NCBI RefSeq assembly: GCF_005862235.1
Contig: NZ_VCEK01000002.1
Coordinates: forward strand, 124,001 to 188,000
Length of the DNA stretch: 64,000 nt
Source: Saccharomonospora piscinae
GTDB taxonomy: Bacteria > Actinomycetota > Actinomycetes > Mycobacteriales > Pseudonocardiaceae
Direction of reading: 5' to 3'
In this document: in pieces, positions 47,709 through 57,468 of the stretch
How positions within the stretch are numbered: the first letter of the stretch is position 1
How the letters are laid out: every line of letters starts with the position of its first letter
Made by a program: the position numbers and the translations under genes
The notes under the pieces: model-generated
What the model was told of the DNA's origin: nothing
The model's database searches: none
Seen by the model: the letters and a program-made list of their open reading frames with translations, nothing else

Positions 47709-48266
47709 ATGGTCCTCGTGGACGTCCTCTCGCTGCTGTTGCTCTTCGCGGTGGCAGTGGTGCCGCTCGTCCCGACCGAGGTCGTGTTGATCGGGATGGG
47801 CGTGGCCGCCGCCGACGGGGGACGTTCGCTCGTTCCGGTGGTGGCGGTCGCGGCGGCGGGTTGCCTGATCTCGGACTACCTGCTCTACACGCTCGGCCGC
47901 CGGGGCGGCGCGCGGTTGCTCGACCGGCTGCGCAGCAGGGCCGCGGCCGAGCAGACAGCGCAGTGGATCACCCGGCACCTGGAGCGGCACGGCCTGCCCG
48001 CGCTGGTGGCCGCGCGCTGGCTGCCCGCGGGTGGCACGGTGGGCTCACTGCTGGCCGGGACGCTGCGCTGGCCCCGTGGCCGGTTCGTCGCCGCCTCGGC
48101 GATCGGTGTCACCCTCTGGTGTACCTACGCGGGGTTGCTCGGTTACGCGGGAGGCACGGCGCTGCGCCGGTCGGACCCCGCCAGCACACTCGTCGTGCTG
48201 CTCGCGGCTCTCGCCTGTGTGGCGGGGGTGGTGGTCTTCCGCCGCGTGCTGGCGATGCGGGCATGA
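47709..48266 (+). CDS. DedA/VTT-domain membrane protein
   Basis: 185 residues; ATG at 47709. VPTEVVLIGMGVAAADGG (~21) is the re-entrant loop start. ISDYLLYTLGRRGGARLL (~53) and ARWLPAGGTVGSLLAGTL (~100) match the DedA signature with the conserved Arg and Gly/Pro-rich segment. DedA proteins scramble or flip lipid carriers such as undecaprenyl phosphate. The stop is 7 bp before the WYL regulator start, suggesting one transcript. Confidence 0.85.
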   Translation: MVLVDVLSLLLLFAVAVVPLVPTEVVLIGMGVAAADGGRSLVPVVAVAAAGCLISDYLLYTLGRRGGARLLDRLRSRAAAEQTAQWITRHLERHGLPALVAARWLPAGGTVGSLLAGTLRWPRGRFVAASAIGVTLWCTYAGLLGYAGGTALRRSDPASTLVVLLAALACVAGVVVFRRVLAMRA

Positions 48267-48273
48267 TGAGTGC

Positions 48274-49242
48274 ATGCGAGCGGAGCGGTTGGTGGCCCTG
48301 CTGTTCACGTTGCAGAGCAGGCGCAGCGCGACTGTCGCGGAACTGGCCACCGCACTGGGAGTGTCGTCGAGGACCATGCATCGCGACCTCGCGGCTCTGC
48401 AGGCCGCAGGGGTTCCACTGTGGACCGAGACGGGCCGCTACGGCGGTGTGCGGCTCGTCGACGGCTGGCGCACGCGCCTCGACGGCCTGACGTCACGGGA
48501 AGCCGTGGCGATCTTCGCGATGGGCGTGCCGAGAGCACTCGCGGAGCTGGGGCTGGGCTCCGCCGTCGCCGGTGCCCACGCCAAGGTCACCGCGACACTG
48601 CCCACCGCGCTGCGCGACCAGGCCCAGCATCTCGCGCAGCGGTTCCACCTCGACGCGCCGGGCTGGTTCCGGGGCGACGACGACACCGAACACCTCAGCG
48701 AACTCGCGGCAGCGGTCTGGCACCAGCACCGCGTGCGCCTGCGGTACCGGCGTGCGCAGGGCACCGTCGAGCGGATAGCCGACCCGCTCGGCCTCGTGCT
48801 CAAGGCGGGTGTGTGGTACCTCGTGGCCAGGGTCGGCACCGACCTTCGCACCTACCGGGTCGCCAGGGTCGCCGCCGTGACCGTGCTCGACGAGTCGTTC
48901 GACCGTCCCGCGGACTTCGACCTCGCGGGCTGGTGGGAACGCTCGTCGGCGAGTTTCGAGCGATCACTGCAACGGGTGCCGGTGCGGATCCGGCTCAGCC
49001 CGGCCGGGATGCGGGCACTGCCCGCCGTGGTCGAGGCCGACCTCGTCGTGGCCGCCCTGCGCGAGGCGCCGCCACCGGGGCCGGACGGCTGGACCGAACT
49101 CGAACTCCGGCTGGAGGAACCGCACATCGCGGCGGGTCAGTTGCTCGGGCTCGGCACCGAGGTCGAGGTGCTGGAACCGCAGGCCGCCCGGACCGCCTTC
49201 GCCGAGGCCGCACGGGCGATGGCGCGGCGGCACGGCGCCTGA
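48274..49242 (+). CDS. WYL-domain transcriptional regulator
   Basis: 322 residues. N-terminal winged HTH (LFTLQSRRSATVAELATALG...SSRTMHRDLAAL, ~8-45), followed by the GG-loop GRYGGVRLVDGWRT. The WYL module (~140-220) contains GVWYLVARVGTDLRTYRVARV, which includes the WYL tripeptide and the Arg of the ligand pocket. The WCX C-terminal domain follows. WYL regulators answer nucleic acid or nucleotide ligands. The target is unknown; DedA is the nearest candidate. Confidence 0.9.
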   Translation: MRAERLVALLFTLQSRRSATVAELATALGVSSRTMHRDLAALQAAGVPLWTETGRYGGVRLVDGWRTRLDGLTSREAVAIFAMGVPRALAELGLGSAVAGAHAKVTATLPTALRDQAQHLAQRFHLDAPGWFRGDDDTEHLSELAAAVWHQHRVRLRYRRAQGTVERIADPLGLVLKAGVWYLVARVGTDLRTYRVARVAAVTVLDESFDRPADFDLAGWWERSSASFERSLQRVPVRIRLSPAGMRALPAVVEADLVVAALREAPPPGPDGWTELELRLEEPHIAAGQLLGLGTEVEVLEPQAARTAFAEAARAMARRHGA

Positions 49243-49249
49243 GCGCGCC

Positions 49250-50149
49250 TCAGGACGCGGTCACGGCTGTCGTCTCGGCACGCAGGTCGGCGAGCACGGC
49301 GGCGACGGCGGGGCGGGTCCGCGCCCCGGGGCGCAGCACCGCCTCGACGTGCCGGGCAGCTCGGATACCGGCGAGTTCCTTACGCAGCACCCGCCGGGTG
49401 TCCAAAGTGAAGCGTGGCAACAGCGCGATGCCGTGGCCTGCCGCCACGAGCGCCTCGGTGACGCGGAAGTCGTTGATGCGATGCACCACCGCGGGCTGGA
49501 CACCGGTGCGCACGGCGAGCGAACGCAGCACGTCGTCGACGGGGTAGCCGACGTCGACACCGAGCCACGGCTCCCCCGCGAGTTCGGCGGGCTCCACCCG
49601 GTCGTGGTCCGCGAGCGGGTGACCGAAGGGAAGCGCCACGTCGAGCGGCTCCCGCAACAGGTGTACGACGTCGAGTCGCTCGGTGCCGAACGGCTCGGCG
49701 AGCTCGTCGCGGTGGGCGACCACGATGTCGAAGTCGGCCACGAGCCCGGGCACGTCCTTCGGCGTCATGTCGACGTCGCGCACCTCGACGTCGAGCCCCG
49801 GCCGCTCGGCGAACCGGCTCAGCAGCCCGGGCAGCAGGAGCAGGGCCGCCGAGGGGAACAGCGCGAGCCGGACCCGGCCGCGGGGAGCGCTGCGGTAGGC
49901 GTCGAGTTCGGCCTCGGCGTGTGCCACGGCGGCGAGCACGTCGTCGGCGCGCGCCACCAGGGCACGACCCGCGTCGGTCAGGCGCAGCCCCCGGCCGGAG
50001 GGCTCCGTGAGCGGCAGGCCCACCTCGGCCTGCAGTGCGCGCAACTGCTGGGAGACCGCCGACGGCGTGCAGTGCAGGGCCCTCGCCGCCGCGCTCACGC
50101 TGCCCCGGTCGGCGAACTCCCGTAGGGTGCGCAACTTCGCGATGTCCAC
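49250..50149 (-). CDS. LysR-family transcriptional regulator
   Basis: 299 residues from a GTG at 50149. HTH at ~5-60 (FADRGSVSAAARALHCTPSAVSQQL). The LTTR effector domain (~90-290) has RLALFPSAALLLLPGLL and EALVAAGHGIALLPRF. Target genes are not evident; the upstream neighbour on the same strand encodes an uncharacterised protein, and the EamA exporter lies beyond it. Confidence 0.9.
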   Translation of the reverse strand: MDIAKLRTLREFADRGSVSAAARALHCTPSAVSQQLRALQAEVGLPLTEPSGRGLRLTDAGRALVARADDVLAAVAHAEAELDAYRSAPRGRVRLALFPSAALLLLPGLLSRFAERPGLDVEVRDVDMTPKDVPGLVADFDIVVAHRDELAEPFGTERLDVVHLLREPLDVALPFGHPLADHDRVEPAELAGEPWLGVDVGYPVDDVLRSLAVRTGVQPAVVHRINDFRVTEALVAAGHGIALLPRFTLDTRRVLRKELAGIRAARHVEAVLRPGARTRPAVAAVLADLRAETTAVTAS

Positions 50150-50167
50150 GCCGACCAGTGAAGCACC

Positions 50168-51256
50168 CTAACCGGTCGGCACGAGCGCGCCCGCCACGAG
50201 CAGCACCGACACCAGCGCCAGGACCAGCGCGACCGTGCTCAGGTAGTGCCGCGCCCGGACCGGGCCGGGCATCCGCCGCAGAGCCACGAGCACGGCCACC
50301 AGCGTGGTGATCGCGATCGGGCCGAGCGCCGCCACCGCCCGGCCCACACTGTCCAGTGGCAGCACGGCTTCCGCGCCGTACAGCGACAGGATCAGCGCGG
50401 GCAGGCCGAGGCCGGCCGCCGCCGTGGCCGCGACCAGGTTGAACCGTTGCTGCGCCTCACTGTCCTGGGCGACGGCGAAGGTGGACATGCTCGCGAGCAG
50501 GCTCTGCAACTGGTCCACCTCCTCGCCCAGCTCCCGATCCATCGCCTCGCAGTGGCGCAGGGCCGCACGATGGGTTCGCGCCCAGGACGGTTCGGGCTCG
50601 ACGGAGCCGCCGGTGTGCCACCGCCACAGCTCCAGCTGGTGGCGGGTCTGCCACCGGGCGAGGTCGCGCGCGCGTCCGAAAGCCAGCGACAGTTCGACCA
50701 CGTCGGCGAGCAGGTCCCGCAGCACGACGGCCCGCCGCCGGGCGAGCAGGTCGGCGATGCGCCGCTCCACCTCGTAACGCAGCCCGCGCAGGCGTGCCAC
50801 GTCGTTGCGGGAGCCTTCGGCGAGCGCCTTGGCCACCACGACGGCCCTGGCCTCGGGCTCGTCCGGGATCGCATGGGCGGGCTCGGCGAGCGCGGGGACC
50901 AGCGCGTCGGGCGGCAACTCCGGCTCGCCGGGCTCCCGCCGCCACCTTGCGGTGCCGGACCACACACCGTCGACCACGGCGGTGAGCGTGGTGTCGCCGT
51001 CGTCCGCCACGGCCACCCGCATCGTGCCGACGACCACGCGCCGCCCCGCGGCGGACGCGAGTACGCGCACCAACGGCACCACCAGAAAGGCGCGGGCCGC
51101 ACCGCGCTCGAACGCGCGGTCGTTCCCGCCGTCCTCACCACTCGCCGCGCCCAGGTCGCCAGCGTGCTCGGCGCGCAGTCGTGCCCGCAGCCCCCGGTCC
51201 GGCCGCGTGGGATCTCCGGCGAGCAGCAGCGGACGATCGTCAGTTGTCCCCAGCAC
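50168..51256 (-). CDS. Conserved protein with two C-terminal membrane helices (CorA-like layout)
   Basis: 362 residues from a GTG at 51256. The first ~285 residues are soluble and helical, with long charged helices (GLRYEVERRIADLLARRRAVVL, HCEAMDRELGEEVDQLQSLLAS). Two membrane helices occur at ~290-312 and ~335-358. The architecture recalls CorA-type channels, but the GxN signature after the first helix is absent. TAGGCT precedes the GTG by 6 nt on the minus strand. Function unknown. Confidence 0.65.
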   Translation of the reverse strand: MLGTTDDRPLLLAGDPTRPDRGLRARLRAEHAGDLGAASGEDGGNDRAFERGAARAFLVVPLVRVLASAAGRRVVVGTMRVAVADDGDTTLTAVVDGVWSGTARWRREPGEPELPPDALVPALAEPAHAIPDEPEARAVVVAKALAEGSRNDVARLRGLRYEVERRIADLLARRRAVVLRDLLADVVELSLAFGRARDLARWQTRHQLELWRWHTGGSVEPEPSWARTHRAALRHCEAMDRELGEEVDQLQSLLASMSTFAVAQDSEAQQRFNLVAATAAAGLGLPALILSLYGAEAVLPLDSVGRAVAALGPIAITTLVAVLVALRRMPGPVRARHYLSTVALVLALVSVLLVAGALVPTG

Positions 51257-51356
51257 GACGGCAGCCTACGACGCGAGCGCACCACCCGACGATCTTTAAG
51301 ACGAACTTGACATATGAGTAAAATAATCTCGCTAGTGCTTCACGGTCATCGCGGCC
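51257..51356. promoter_or_regulatory. AT-rich divergent promoter region of the EamA gene
   Basis: TTGACA (51307-51312) is a perfect -35 hexamer directed at the EamA gene. TAATCT (51324-51329) follows at only 11 bp, so the true -10 may be GCTAGT near 51331. AGCCTA (51264-51269) is the minus-strand -10 of the divergent gene. The 45-bp AT-rich block is unusual in this window and may contain regulator sites. Confidence 0.45.
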
Positions 51357-52292
51357 ATGCTGGACACCGTGCCACTCCGCGACCGCCTGCTCGCCGTCCT
51401 CACCGCCACGCTCTGGGGCTGCAACTTCCTCGCCATCCACGCCATGCTCACCGGCATCCCGCCGCTGCTGGCCGGCTCGGTCCGGTTCCTGATCATCGCG
51501 ATTCCGACGGTGTTGTTCGTGCCCTGGCCCGGGGTGAAGGTGCGCTGGCTCGTCGGATACGGCCTCGGGTTCGGCACTCTGCAGTTCGCGTTCCTGTTCG
51601 TCGGCCTCGACCTCGGTATGCCCACCGGCCTCGCCTCGCTGGTGCTCCAGGCGTCCGCGCCGTTCACCGTGCTGCTCGGCGCGGTGCTGCTGGCCGAGCG
51701 GCTCACCGTCCGGCAGGTGTGCGGCATCGGGCTGGCCGTCGTGGGCATGGCCGCGATCGCCTGGCAACGCGCCGAGTACGCCGCACTGCTGCCCGTCATC
51801 CTCACCCTGCTCGGCGCGTTGAGCTGGGCGGTGGGCAACCTCTGCTCGCGGCAAGCGCGGCCGGCCAACGCCCTGCACTTCATGCTGTGGGGATCGATCG
51901 TGCCGCCGATCCCGATGTTCGTCCTGTCACTGGTGTTCGAGGGTCCGGGAGCACAGTGGACAGCACTGTCCACTGTGCTCGCCGGTGACGCGTGGTTGTC
52001 GCTGGCCGGGCTCGCCTACGTCGTGGTGTTCGGCACCGTCGTGGGCTCGGGTATCTGGACCATGCTGCTCAGCAGGCATCCGGCCAGCACCGTGGCCCCG
52101 TTCTCGTTGCTGGTGCCCGTGGTCGGCATGACGCTGGCGTTCGCACTGCTCGACGAGCGACCGACCCCGGTGGAGATCACCGCGGCCGTGGTCGTGGTCG
52201 GCGGCGTTCTGCTGGGATCGCTACCCCGGCGTCGGACCCCACCGGCTGTCGACACCACGACGTTCATCCCGGTATCCAGCCGTCAGCGGTAA
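51357..52292 (+). CDS. EamA-family (DMT) transporter
   Basis: 311 residues with ten membrane segments in two EamA repeats. The first repeat has LTATLWGCNFLAIHAML and SVRFLIIAIPTVLFVP; the second has ALSWAVGNLCSRQA. QASAPFTVLLGAVLLAERL (~100) is the conserved end of repeat 1. Family members export amino acids or metabolites. The last 10 bp overlap the 3' end of the convergent SDR gene. Confidence 0.88.
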   Translation: MLDTVPLRDRLLAVLTATLWGCNFLAIHAMLTGIPPLLAGSVRFLIIAIPTVLFVPWPGVKVRWLVGYGLGFGTLQFAFLFVGLDLGMPTGLASLVLQASAPFTVLLGAVLLAERLTVRQVCGIGLAVVGMAAIAWQRAEYAALLPVILTLLGALSWAVGNLCSRQARPANALHFMLWGSIVPPIPMFVLSLVFEGPGAQWTALSTVLAGDAWLSLAGLAYVVVFGTVVGSGIWTMLLSRHPASTVAPFSLLVPVVGMTLAFALLDERPTPVEITAAVVVVGGVLLGSLPRRRTPPAVDTTTFIPVSSRQR

Positions 52293-53200
52293 CCGGTGGG
52301 GTCGGCCGGTTTGCCCTGGTCCGCCACCTCGCGCATGTAGCGCCAGCCGTCGGGCCTGCTGCCGTCCACGTCGTCGACCTCGTAGATCTTCGCGAGCTGC
52401 CCGCTGTTGAGCGTCTGCCCGGAGAACCGCTTCTTCTCCGGGTCGGCGGCCAGCGCCGCCACCGTCCTGCCGACGAACGCCGGCGTCTCGGAGATGCAGA
52501 AGTGCGGCTGCGCCGTCAGCGCGTCCCGCCAGTTCTGTTCGGTGACCCCGAACTCGTCGAGCATCGCCTCCGACCGGATCCAGCCCGGGGTGAACGCCAC
52601 CGCGGTGCATCCGTGCTCGGCCGTCTCCGCCGCCTCCCCGCGAGCGAAGGCGTGGGCGGCGGACTTGACGACGTAGAAGGCGAGCGTCGTGCCCTCGCGG
52701 TACTTCGCGTTGTACTCCTCGGTGCCGTCGGTCAGCTCCACGACGAGTCCGCCGGGCTCGCGCAGTACCAGCGGCAGGAGGAAGTGCGAGGTGATGAGGT
52801 GCGCGTCGATGCCAAGCCGGACCATCCGCAGGCTCGCGTCCAGCGAGTGCTCCCACACCGGCTGCTCCCAGCCGAGGTGGGTGTCACCACCCCAGATCCC
52901 GTCGACGAGGACATCGAGCCTGCCGTGTTCGGCGTCGACGCGTTCGGCGAGGCTCCGTACCTGGTCGGGGTCGAGATGGTCCACCCGCACCGCGACGGCC
53001 GAACCACCGGCCCGCTCGACCAGCTCCACGGTGCCCTCGATGGTCTCGCTCCGCCCGACTTCCGAGCGGTGCTCGCCGCTGGTGCGGCCGGTGACGTAGA
53101 CGTGCGCTCCGGCGCGGCCGAGTTCGACGGCGATGGCCCGGCTCGCACCGCGCGTGCCGCCCGCGACGAGGGCGACCTTTCCAGTGAGATCAACGTTCAT
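52283..53200 (-). CDS. Short-chain dehydrogenase/reductase
   Basis: 305 residues. AGGTRGASRAIAVELGRAGA (~14-33) is the Gly-rich cofactor loop (TGxxxGIG type, with AGGTRGAS), and DVLVDGIWGGD replaces the NNAG stretch. Active-site Tyr and Lys are in AFYVVKSAAHAF (~174). The C-terminal ~60 residues extend beyond the classical fold (EVDDVDGSRPDGWRYMREV). Arg after the Gly loop suggests NADP. Substrate unknown. ATG at 53200. Confidence 0.87.
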   Translation of the reverse strand: MNVDLTGKVALVAGGTRGASRAIAVELGRAGAHVYVTGRTSGEHRSEVGRSETIEGTVELVERAGGSAVAVRVDHLDPDQVRSLAERVDAEHGRLDVLVDGIWGGDTHLGWEQPVWEHSLDASLRMVRLGIDAHLITSHFLLPLVLREPGGLVVELTDGTEEYNAKYREGTTLAFYVVKSAAHAFARGEAAETAEHGCTAVAFTPGWIRSEAMLDEFGVTEQNWRDALTAQPHFCISETPAFVGRTVAALAADPEKKRFSGQTLNSGQLAKIYEVDDVDGSRPDGWRYMREVADQGKPADPTGYR

Positions 53201-53285
53201 GTCCCCAGCGTCGCGCCGAACCCTGCCACCTGCCGACAGGGTTACGCCGGACGTGTCGAGGCGGGTTTCCGTGGGCGGCTGGGGC

Positions 53286-53368
53286 GCCGTGAAGGCCGCC
53301 CTCGCTGCGTCTCACGCAGTGAAGGCCACCCTCGCTGCGTCTGGCGCAGTGAAGGTGGCCTTCGCGGC
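53286..53368. repeat. Family B palindrome, locus 3 (three half-units)
   Basis: Three related arms start at 53286, ~53315 and ~53344. The first two are direct copies (GTGAAGGCCGCCCTCGCTGC and GTGAAGGCCACCCTCGCTGC) separated by ACGCA, and the third is the complementary GTGAAGGTGGCCTTCGC. The third can pair with either of the first two. Located 12 bp after the oppF stop and 85 bp upstream of the SDR start. Confidence 0.85.
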
Positions 53369-53380
53369 AACACCCGCAGC

Positions 53381-54460
53381 TCAGGCCGGGGCCGGGCTCA
53401 CCGGGGACTGCGTGCGCGGGGCCAGCCGCCCGGCGAGGATGTCCTCGGCGTAGTGGCAGGCCACCCTGCGGCCCCCACCCATGTCGCGCAGCTCGGGCCG
53501 GTCGGTGTCGCACAGCGTCTCCTGCCGCCACGGGCAGCGCGTATGGAACCGGCACCCACTCGGCGGGTCGGAGGGCGAGGGCAGGTCGCCGGTGAGCAGG
53601 ATCTGCTCCCGGCTGTCCTCCACCACCGGATCGGGCACGGGGATCGCCGACAGCAGCGCCTTCGTGTACGGGTGCAGCGGTTCGTCGTACAGCGAGTCCG
53701 CGTCCGACTCCTCCACGAGCGCGCCCAGGTACATCACGCCGATGCGGTCGGAGATGTGCCGCACCACCGCGAGGTCGTGGGCGATCACCACGTAGGTGAG
53801 CCCGAACTCCTGCTGCAACTCCTCCAGCAGGTTGATCACCTGGGCCTGCACCGACACGTCCAGGGCCGACACCGGCTCGTCCGCCACGATCAGGTCCGGT
53901 TCCAGCGCGAGTGCTCGCGCGATACCGATGCGCTGCCGCTGGCCGCCCGAGAACTCGTGCGGGTACTTCCGCAGCGAGTTCCGCGGCAGCCCCACCGCCG
54001 AGAGCAGCTCGGTGAGCCGCTTCCGGGTCTTCTCGGGATCGGTGTCGAGGCCGTGGGCCCGCATACCCTCCACGAGCAGCGACTCCACCGACTGCCGGGG
54101 GTCGAGGCTCGACAGTGGGTCCTGGAACACCATCTGCATGCGCTTGCGCATGGTGCGCAGCGCCTCGCCCTTCAGCGACGACAGGTCGGTGTCGTCGAAG
54201 GTGATGGTGCCGCCGGTGGGCTCCACCAGCCGCAGCAGCGCCCTGCCGAGCGTGGTCTTGCCGCACCCGGACTCCCCGACGAGGCCGTACGTCTCACCGC
54301 GGCCGACGCGCAGGCTGACGCCGTCCACGGCGTAGACGTGGCCGACCGTGCGGTCGAGCAGCAGCCCGCGTTTGATGGGGAAGTGGACCTTGAGGTCGTC
54401 GAGAACGAGGAGTTCGCCCTCGCCGGCGGTGTCCCCGGCCGGTCCGGTCTCGTCGGTCAT
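53381..54460 (-). CDS. Oligopeptide/dipeptide ABC transporter ATP-binding protein (OppF-like)
   Basis: 359 residues; ATG at 54460 with GGAGGGAG upstream. Walker [16 protein letters not shown] (~62), signature [16 protein letters not shown] (~165), Walker [14 protein letters not shown] (~186). The C-terminal oligopeptide-transport extension has Cys-rich [20 protein letters not shown] (~310), which in some homologues holds an iron-sulfur cluster. Coupled to the OppD-like gene by an ATGA overlap; last gene of the operon. Confidence 0.92.
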   Translation of the reverse strand: MTDETGPAGDTAGEGELLVLDDLKVHFPIKRGLLLDRTVGHVYAVDGVSLRVGRGETYGLVGESGCGKTTLGRALLRLVEPTGGTITFDDTDLSSLKGEALRTMRKRMQMVFQDPLSSLDPRQSVESLLVEGMRAHGLDTDPEKTRKRLTELLSAVGLPRNSLRKYPHEFSGGQRQRIGIARALALEPDLIVADEPVSALDVSVQAQVINLLEELQQEFGLTYVVIAHDLAVVRHISDRIGVMYLGALVEESDADSLYDEPLHPYTKALLSAIPVPDPVVEDSREQILLTGDLPSPSDPPSGCRFHTRCPWRQETLCDTDRPELRDMGGGRRVACHYAEDILAGRLAPRTQSPVSPAPA

Positions 54461-55452
54461 CGTGCTCCCTCCGCCACCGTGACTCCCACCGGGTTGTGGC
54501 ACCGCAGCATGCTGTCCGTCCTGGTCTCGTCCGCGACCAGGGCGGGTGGGTCGGACCGGCAGACGTCGACGGCACTCGGGCATCGCGGCGCGAACGCGCA
54601 TCCCGCCGACCACGGGATGTTGTCGGCGACCGATCCCTTGACGGGCACCAGCTTCTCGCCCCGCGGCGCGTCCAGCCTCGGGATCGAGGCCAGCAGCCCG
54701 TGGGTGTACGGGTGCCGGGGTGTCGCGAACAGCTCGTGGCGCTGCGCGCGCTCCACGATCCGCCCGCCGTACATGACGTTCACCCGGTCACACAGCCCGG
54801 CCACCACGCCGAGATCGTGCGTGATCATGATCAGTGCCGTGCCGGTCTCGGTCACCAGCTCGCGCAGCAGGGTGAGGATCTGCGCCTGGATGGTGACGTC
54901 CAGTGCCGTGGTCGGCTCGTCCGCGATGAGCAGCTTCGGCTCACACGCCAGCGCGATGGCGATGAGCACCCGCTGCCGCATCCCACCGGAGAGCTGGTGC
55001 GGGTACTCGTCCACCCGGCGTTTCGGGTCGGGGATGCCGACCCGGGCCAGCAGTTCGACGGCCTCGCCCTTGGCCTGCTTGCGGTTGAGGTCGCGGTGGC
55101 GCAGCAACACCTCCGTGAGCTGCACCCCGATCGTCACCACGGGGTTCAGCGACGACAGCGGGTCCTGGAACACCATGCCGAGGTCGCGCCCGCGCCGCTC
55201 GTCGAGCTGCCGCTGGCTCAGCGTCAGCAGTTCCTCGTCCTGGAACCTCGCGGAGCCGGTGACCTCCGCCGACCGGCCGAGCAATCCCATGATCGCCAGT
55301 GACGTGACCGACTTACCGCAGCCCGACTCGCCCACGAGGCCCACGGTCTGGCCGGGCTCCACGTCGAAACTGATCGAGTCGACGGCGGTGGTCGACGGCT
55401 CGCCCTTGCGGTGGAACGCCACCGACAGATCGCGTACTTCCAGCAGAGCCAT
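54457..55452 (-). CDS. Oligopeptide/dipeptide ABC transporter ATP-binding protein (OppD-like)
   Basis: 331 residues from ATG 55452; a GTG at 55461 that overlaps the previous stop (GTGA) is an alternative. Walker [16 protein letters not shown] (~37), signature [16 protein letters not shown] (~154), Walker [14 protein letters not shown] (~175). The C-terminal Cys block [19 protein letters not shown] (~290) is again present. It forms the heterodimeric ATPase with the OppF-like protein. Confidence 0.92.
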   Translation of the reverse strand: MALLEVRDLSVAFHRKGEPSTTAVDSISFDVEPGQTVGLVGESGCGKSVTSLAIMGLLGRSAEVTGSARFQDEELLTLSQRQLDERRGRDLGMVFQDPLSSLNPVVTIGVQLTEVLLRHRDLNRKQAKGEAVELLARVGIPDPKRRVDEYPHQLSGGMRQRVLIAIALACEPKLLIADEPTTALDVTIQAQILTLLRELVTETGTALIMITHDLGVVAGLCDRVNVMYGGRIVERAQRHELFATPRHPYTHGLLASIPRLDAPRGEKLVPVKGSVADNIPWSAGCAFAPRCPSAVDVCRSDPPALVADETRTDSMLRCHNPVGVTVAEGAR

Positions 55453-55457
55453 GCCAC

Positions 55458-56429
55458 TCACCGCCGTTGCCGTGGATCGAGGGCTTCCCGCATCGACTCG
55501 CCGACGAGGGTGAACCCGAGGGCCACCACGACGATGCACGCCGCGGGCCAGAAGGCCAGGTGCGGCTGCGTGTCGAAGTAGTCCTGAGCGTTACCGAGCA
55601 TCTGGCCCCATTCCGGGATCGAGTCGTCCGCCGCGCCGAGCCCGAGGAACGACAGCGCCGCCGCGTCGAGGATCGCGATGGCCAGTACCAGCGTGGACTG
55701 CACGATCACCGGACCCAGGGAGTTGGGCAGGATGTGCCGGAACACGATGGCGCCGCGCTTGACGCCCAGCGCTCTCGCGGCAAGCACGTGATCGCTCTGC
55801 CGCACCGACAGCATCGTCCCCCGCAACAACCGCGCGAAGATCGGAATCTGCACGATCGCCACCGCGAGGATCACCGAGAACTGGGTCTGCTGGGCGAACA
55901 ACGCGCCGATCGACACGGCCAGCAGCAGCGACGGGATCGACAACATGACGTCCACGACACGCATCACCACGGTGTCGACCCAGCCGCCGAACGCACCGGC
56001 GAGCGTGCCGAGGATCGTGCCGCCGCCCAGCCCGATGATCGTGGCCAGCAGCGCCACCAGCAGCGTTTGCTGCGAACCGAGCAGCATTCGCGACAGCAGG
56101 TCACGCCCGTACTGGTCACCGCCGAGCGGATGACCCGGCTGCGACGGTGGGATTTCGTTGTTGGCGTTGGAGACCTGGTCGTCGAGCAGCCGGATGGCCG
56201 GGTCGTGCGGCGCCAGCCACGGAGCGAGCACCGCGAGCAGCACGAACAGCCCGATGATCGTGATACCGACGAGGAACAGCGGGTTGCGCCGCAACCGGCG
56301 CAGAGCCGACCTGGCGAGACTCTGCCCTTCGGCACCGGAGGAGCCGGTGTCGTCGGGTTCCAGCCCGCCCGCCACCGAACCACCCGCCGTCGCGGCGAGG
56401 TCGTCGATCTTCGTAGCACGTGAGGCCAT
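55458..56429 (-). CDS. Oligopeptide/dipeptide ABC transporter permease (OppC-like)
   Basis: 323 residues. A disordered N-terminus (~1-40) precedes RRNPLFLVGITIIGLFVLL (first membrane helix). Six membrane segments; the EAA-loop is AARALGVKRGAIVFRHILPN (~215-234). HPLGGDQYGRDLLSRML is the typical OppC/DppC extracytoplasmic motif. 3 bp after the OppB-like gene. Confidence 0.92.
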   Translation of the reverse strand: MASRATKIDDLAATAGGSVAGGLEPDDTGSSGAEGQSLARSALRRLRRNPLFLVGITIIGLFVLLAVLAPWLAPHDPAIRLLDDQVSNANNEIPPSQPGHPLGGDQYGRDLLSRMLLGSQQTLLVALLATIIGLGGGTILGTLAGAFGGWVDTVVMRVVDVMLSIPSLLLAVSIGALFAQQTQFSVILAVAIVQIPIFARLLRGTMLSVRQSDHVLAARALGVKRGAIVFRHILPNSLGPVIVQSTLVLAIAILDAAALSFLGLGAADDSIPEWGQMLGNAQDYFDTQPHLAFWPAACIVVVALGFTLVGESMREALDPRQRR

Positions 56430-56432
56430 CGA

Positions 56433-57458
56433 TCACGACCCCGCTTTCTGTGCCGTGCGGATACGCGGGTCGATGAGCGCGTAGGACAGGTCCACGATGA
56501 GGTTGACCAGCACGTACGACGCCGCCCCCGCGATGATGACCACTTGGAGCACGGGGAAGTCCTTGCGTTCGAAACCGAGCGCGAGCGCCTCTCCGATGCC
56601 GTGCCAGGCGAAGACGGTCTCGGTGAGTACCGCCCCCGACAGCAGGGCACCGGTTTGCAGGCCGATGGTCGTGACCACGGGAAGCATCGCGTTGCGCAGG
56701 ATGTGCCGGTCGCGGATCACGCGCTTGGCCAGGCCCTTCGACCTTGCCGTACGCACGTAGTCCTCGTCCATCACGTCGAGCACCGAGGCCCGCGTGATGC
56801 GGAAGATGACCGCGAACGGGATCGACGACAGCGCGATCGCGGGCAGGATCAGGTGCACCAGCGAGTCGATCGCGGCGTCCCATTCCTGGGTCAGGATGCC
56901 GTCGAGCACGAAGAACCCGGTGACTCTCGTGGCGTCGATGCCGACGGTCTGCCTGCCGCCGGTCGGCAGCCAGCCGAGTTCGATCGCGAACAGGTACTTC
57001 AGCAGGAATGCGAGGAAGAAGATCGGGACCGAGATGCCGACGAGCGAACCCACGATGCCGGCGTTGTCCAGCCAGCCGCCACGGCGGCGTGCGGCCAGAT
57101 AGCCCAGCGGGATCGCCGTGGCCAGCGCGATGACGATGGCCGCGAAACTCAGTTCGAGAGTGGCGGGGAACCGTTCCAGGAACAGCTCCATCGCGGGCTT
57201 GCCCGGCGAGACCCCGGTCGAGGAACCGAAGTTGCCGGTCAGCGCCCGGCCCAGGAACGAGAAGTACTGGACGAAGATCGGCTCGTCCAACCCGAGGTCT
57301 TCGCGCAACTGCGCGCGGCTCTCCGCCGAGCCGCGGTTGCCGAGGAGGGCCGAGACCGGCCCTCCCGGCAGTGACCGCAGCCAGGCGAAGAGCAGCACCG
57401 AGAGAACGAACAGGACGAGTACGAGTTGCAGTACCCGTCGAAGAGCGAAACGGAGCAC
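56433..57458 (-). CDS. Oligopeptide/dipeptide ABC transporter permease (OppB-like)
   Basis: 341 residues from a GTG at 57458. Six membrane segments. The opening MLRFALRRVLQLVLVLFVLS is the typical OppB/DppB first helix. The EAA-loop is ARSKGLAKRVIRDRHILRNA (~240). It lies 10 bp after the substrate-binding lipoprotein gene. Confidence 0.92.
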   Translation of the reverse strand: MLRFALRRVLQLVLVLFVLSVLLFAWLRSLPGGPVSALLGNRGSAESRAQLREDLGLDEPIFVQYFSFLGRALTGNFGSSTGVSPGKPAMELFLERFPATLELSFAAIVIALATAIPLGYLAARRRGGWLDNAGIVGSLVGISVPIFFLAFLLKYLFAIELGWLPTGGRQTVGIDATRVTGFFVLDGILTQEWDAAIDSLVHLILPAIALSSIPFAVIFRITRASVLDVMDEDYVRTARSKGLAKRVIRDRHILRNAMLPVVTTIGLQTGALLSGAVLTETVFAWHGIGEALALGFERKDFPVLQVVIIAGAASYVLVNLIVDLSYALIDPRIRTAQKAGS

Positions 57459-57468
57459 GGGGAAGCTT

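Noticed and set aside
51992-55513. 1173-residue open frame on the plus strand across SDR and opp genes
   Set aside because: It runs antisense to four well-supported genes, is rich in His/Arg/Gln from complementary codon bias and has no family motifs.
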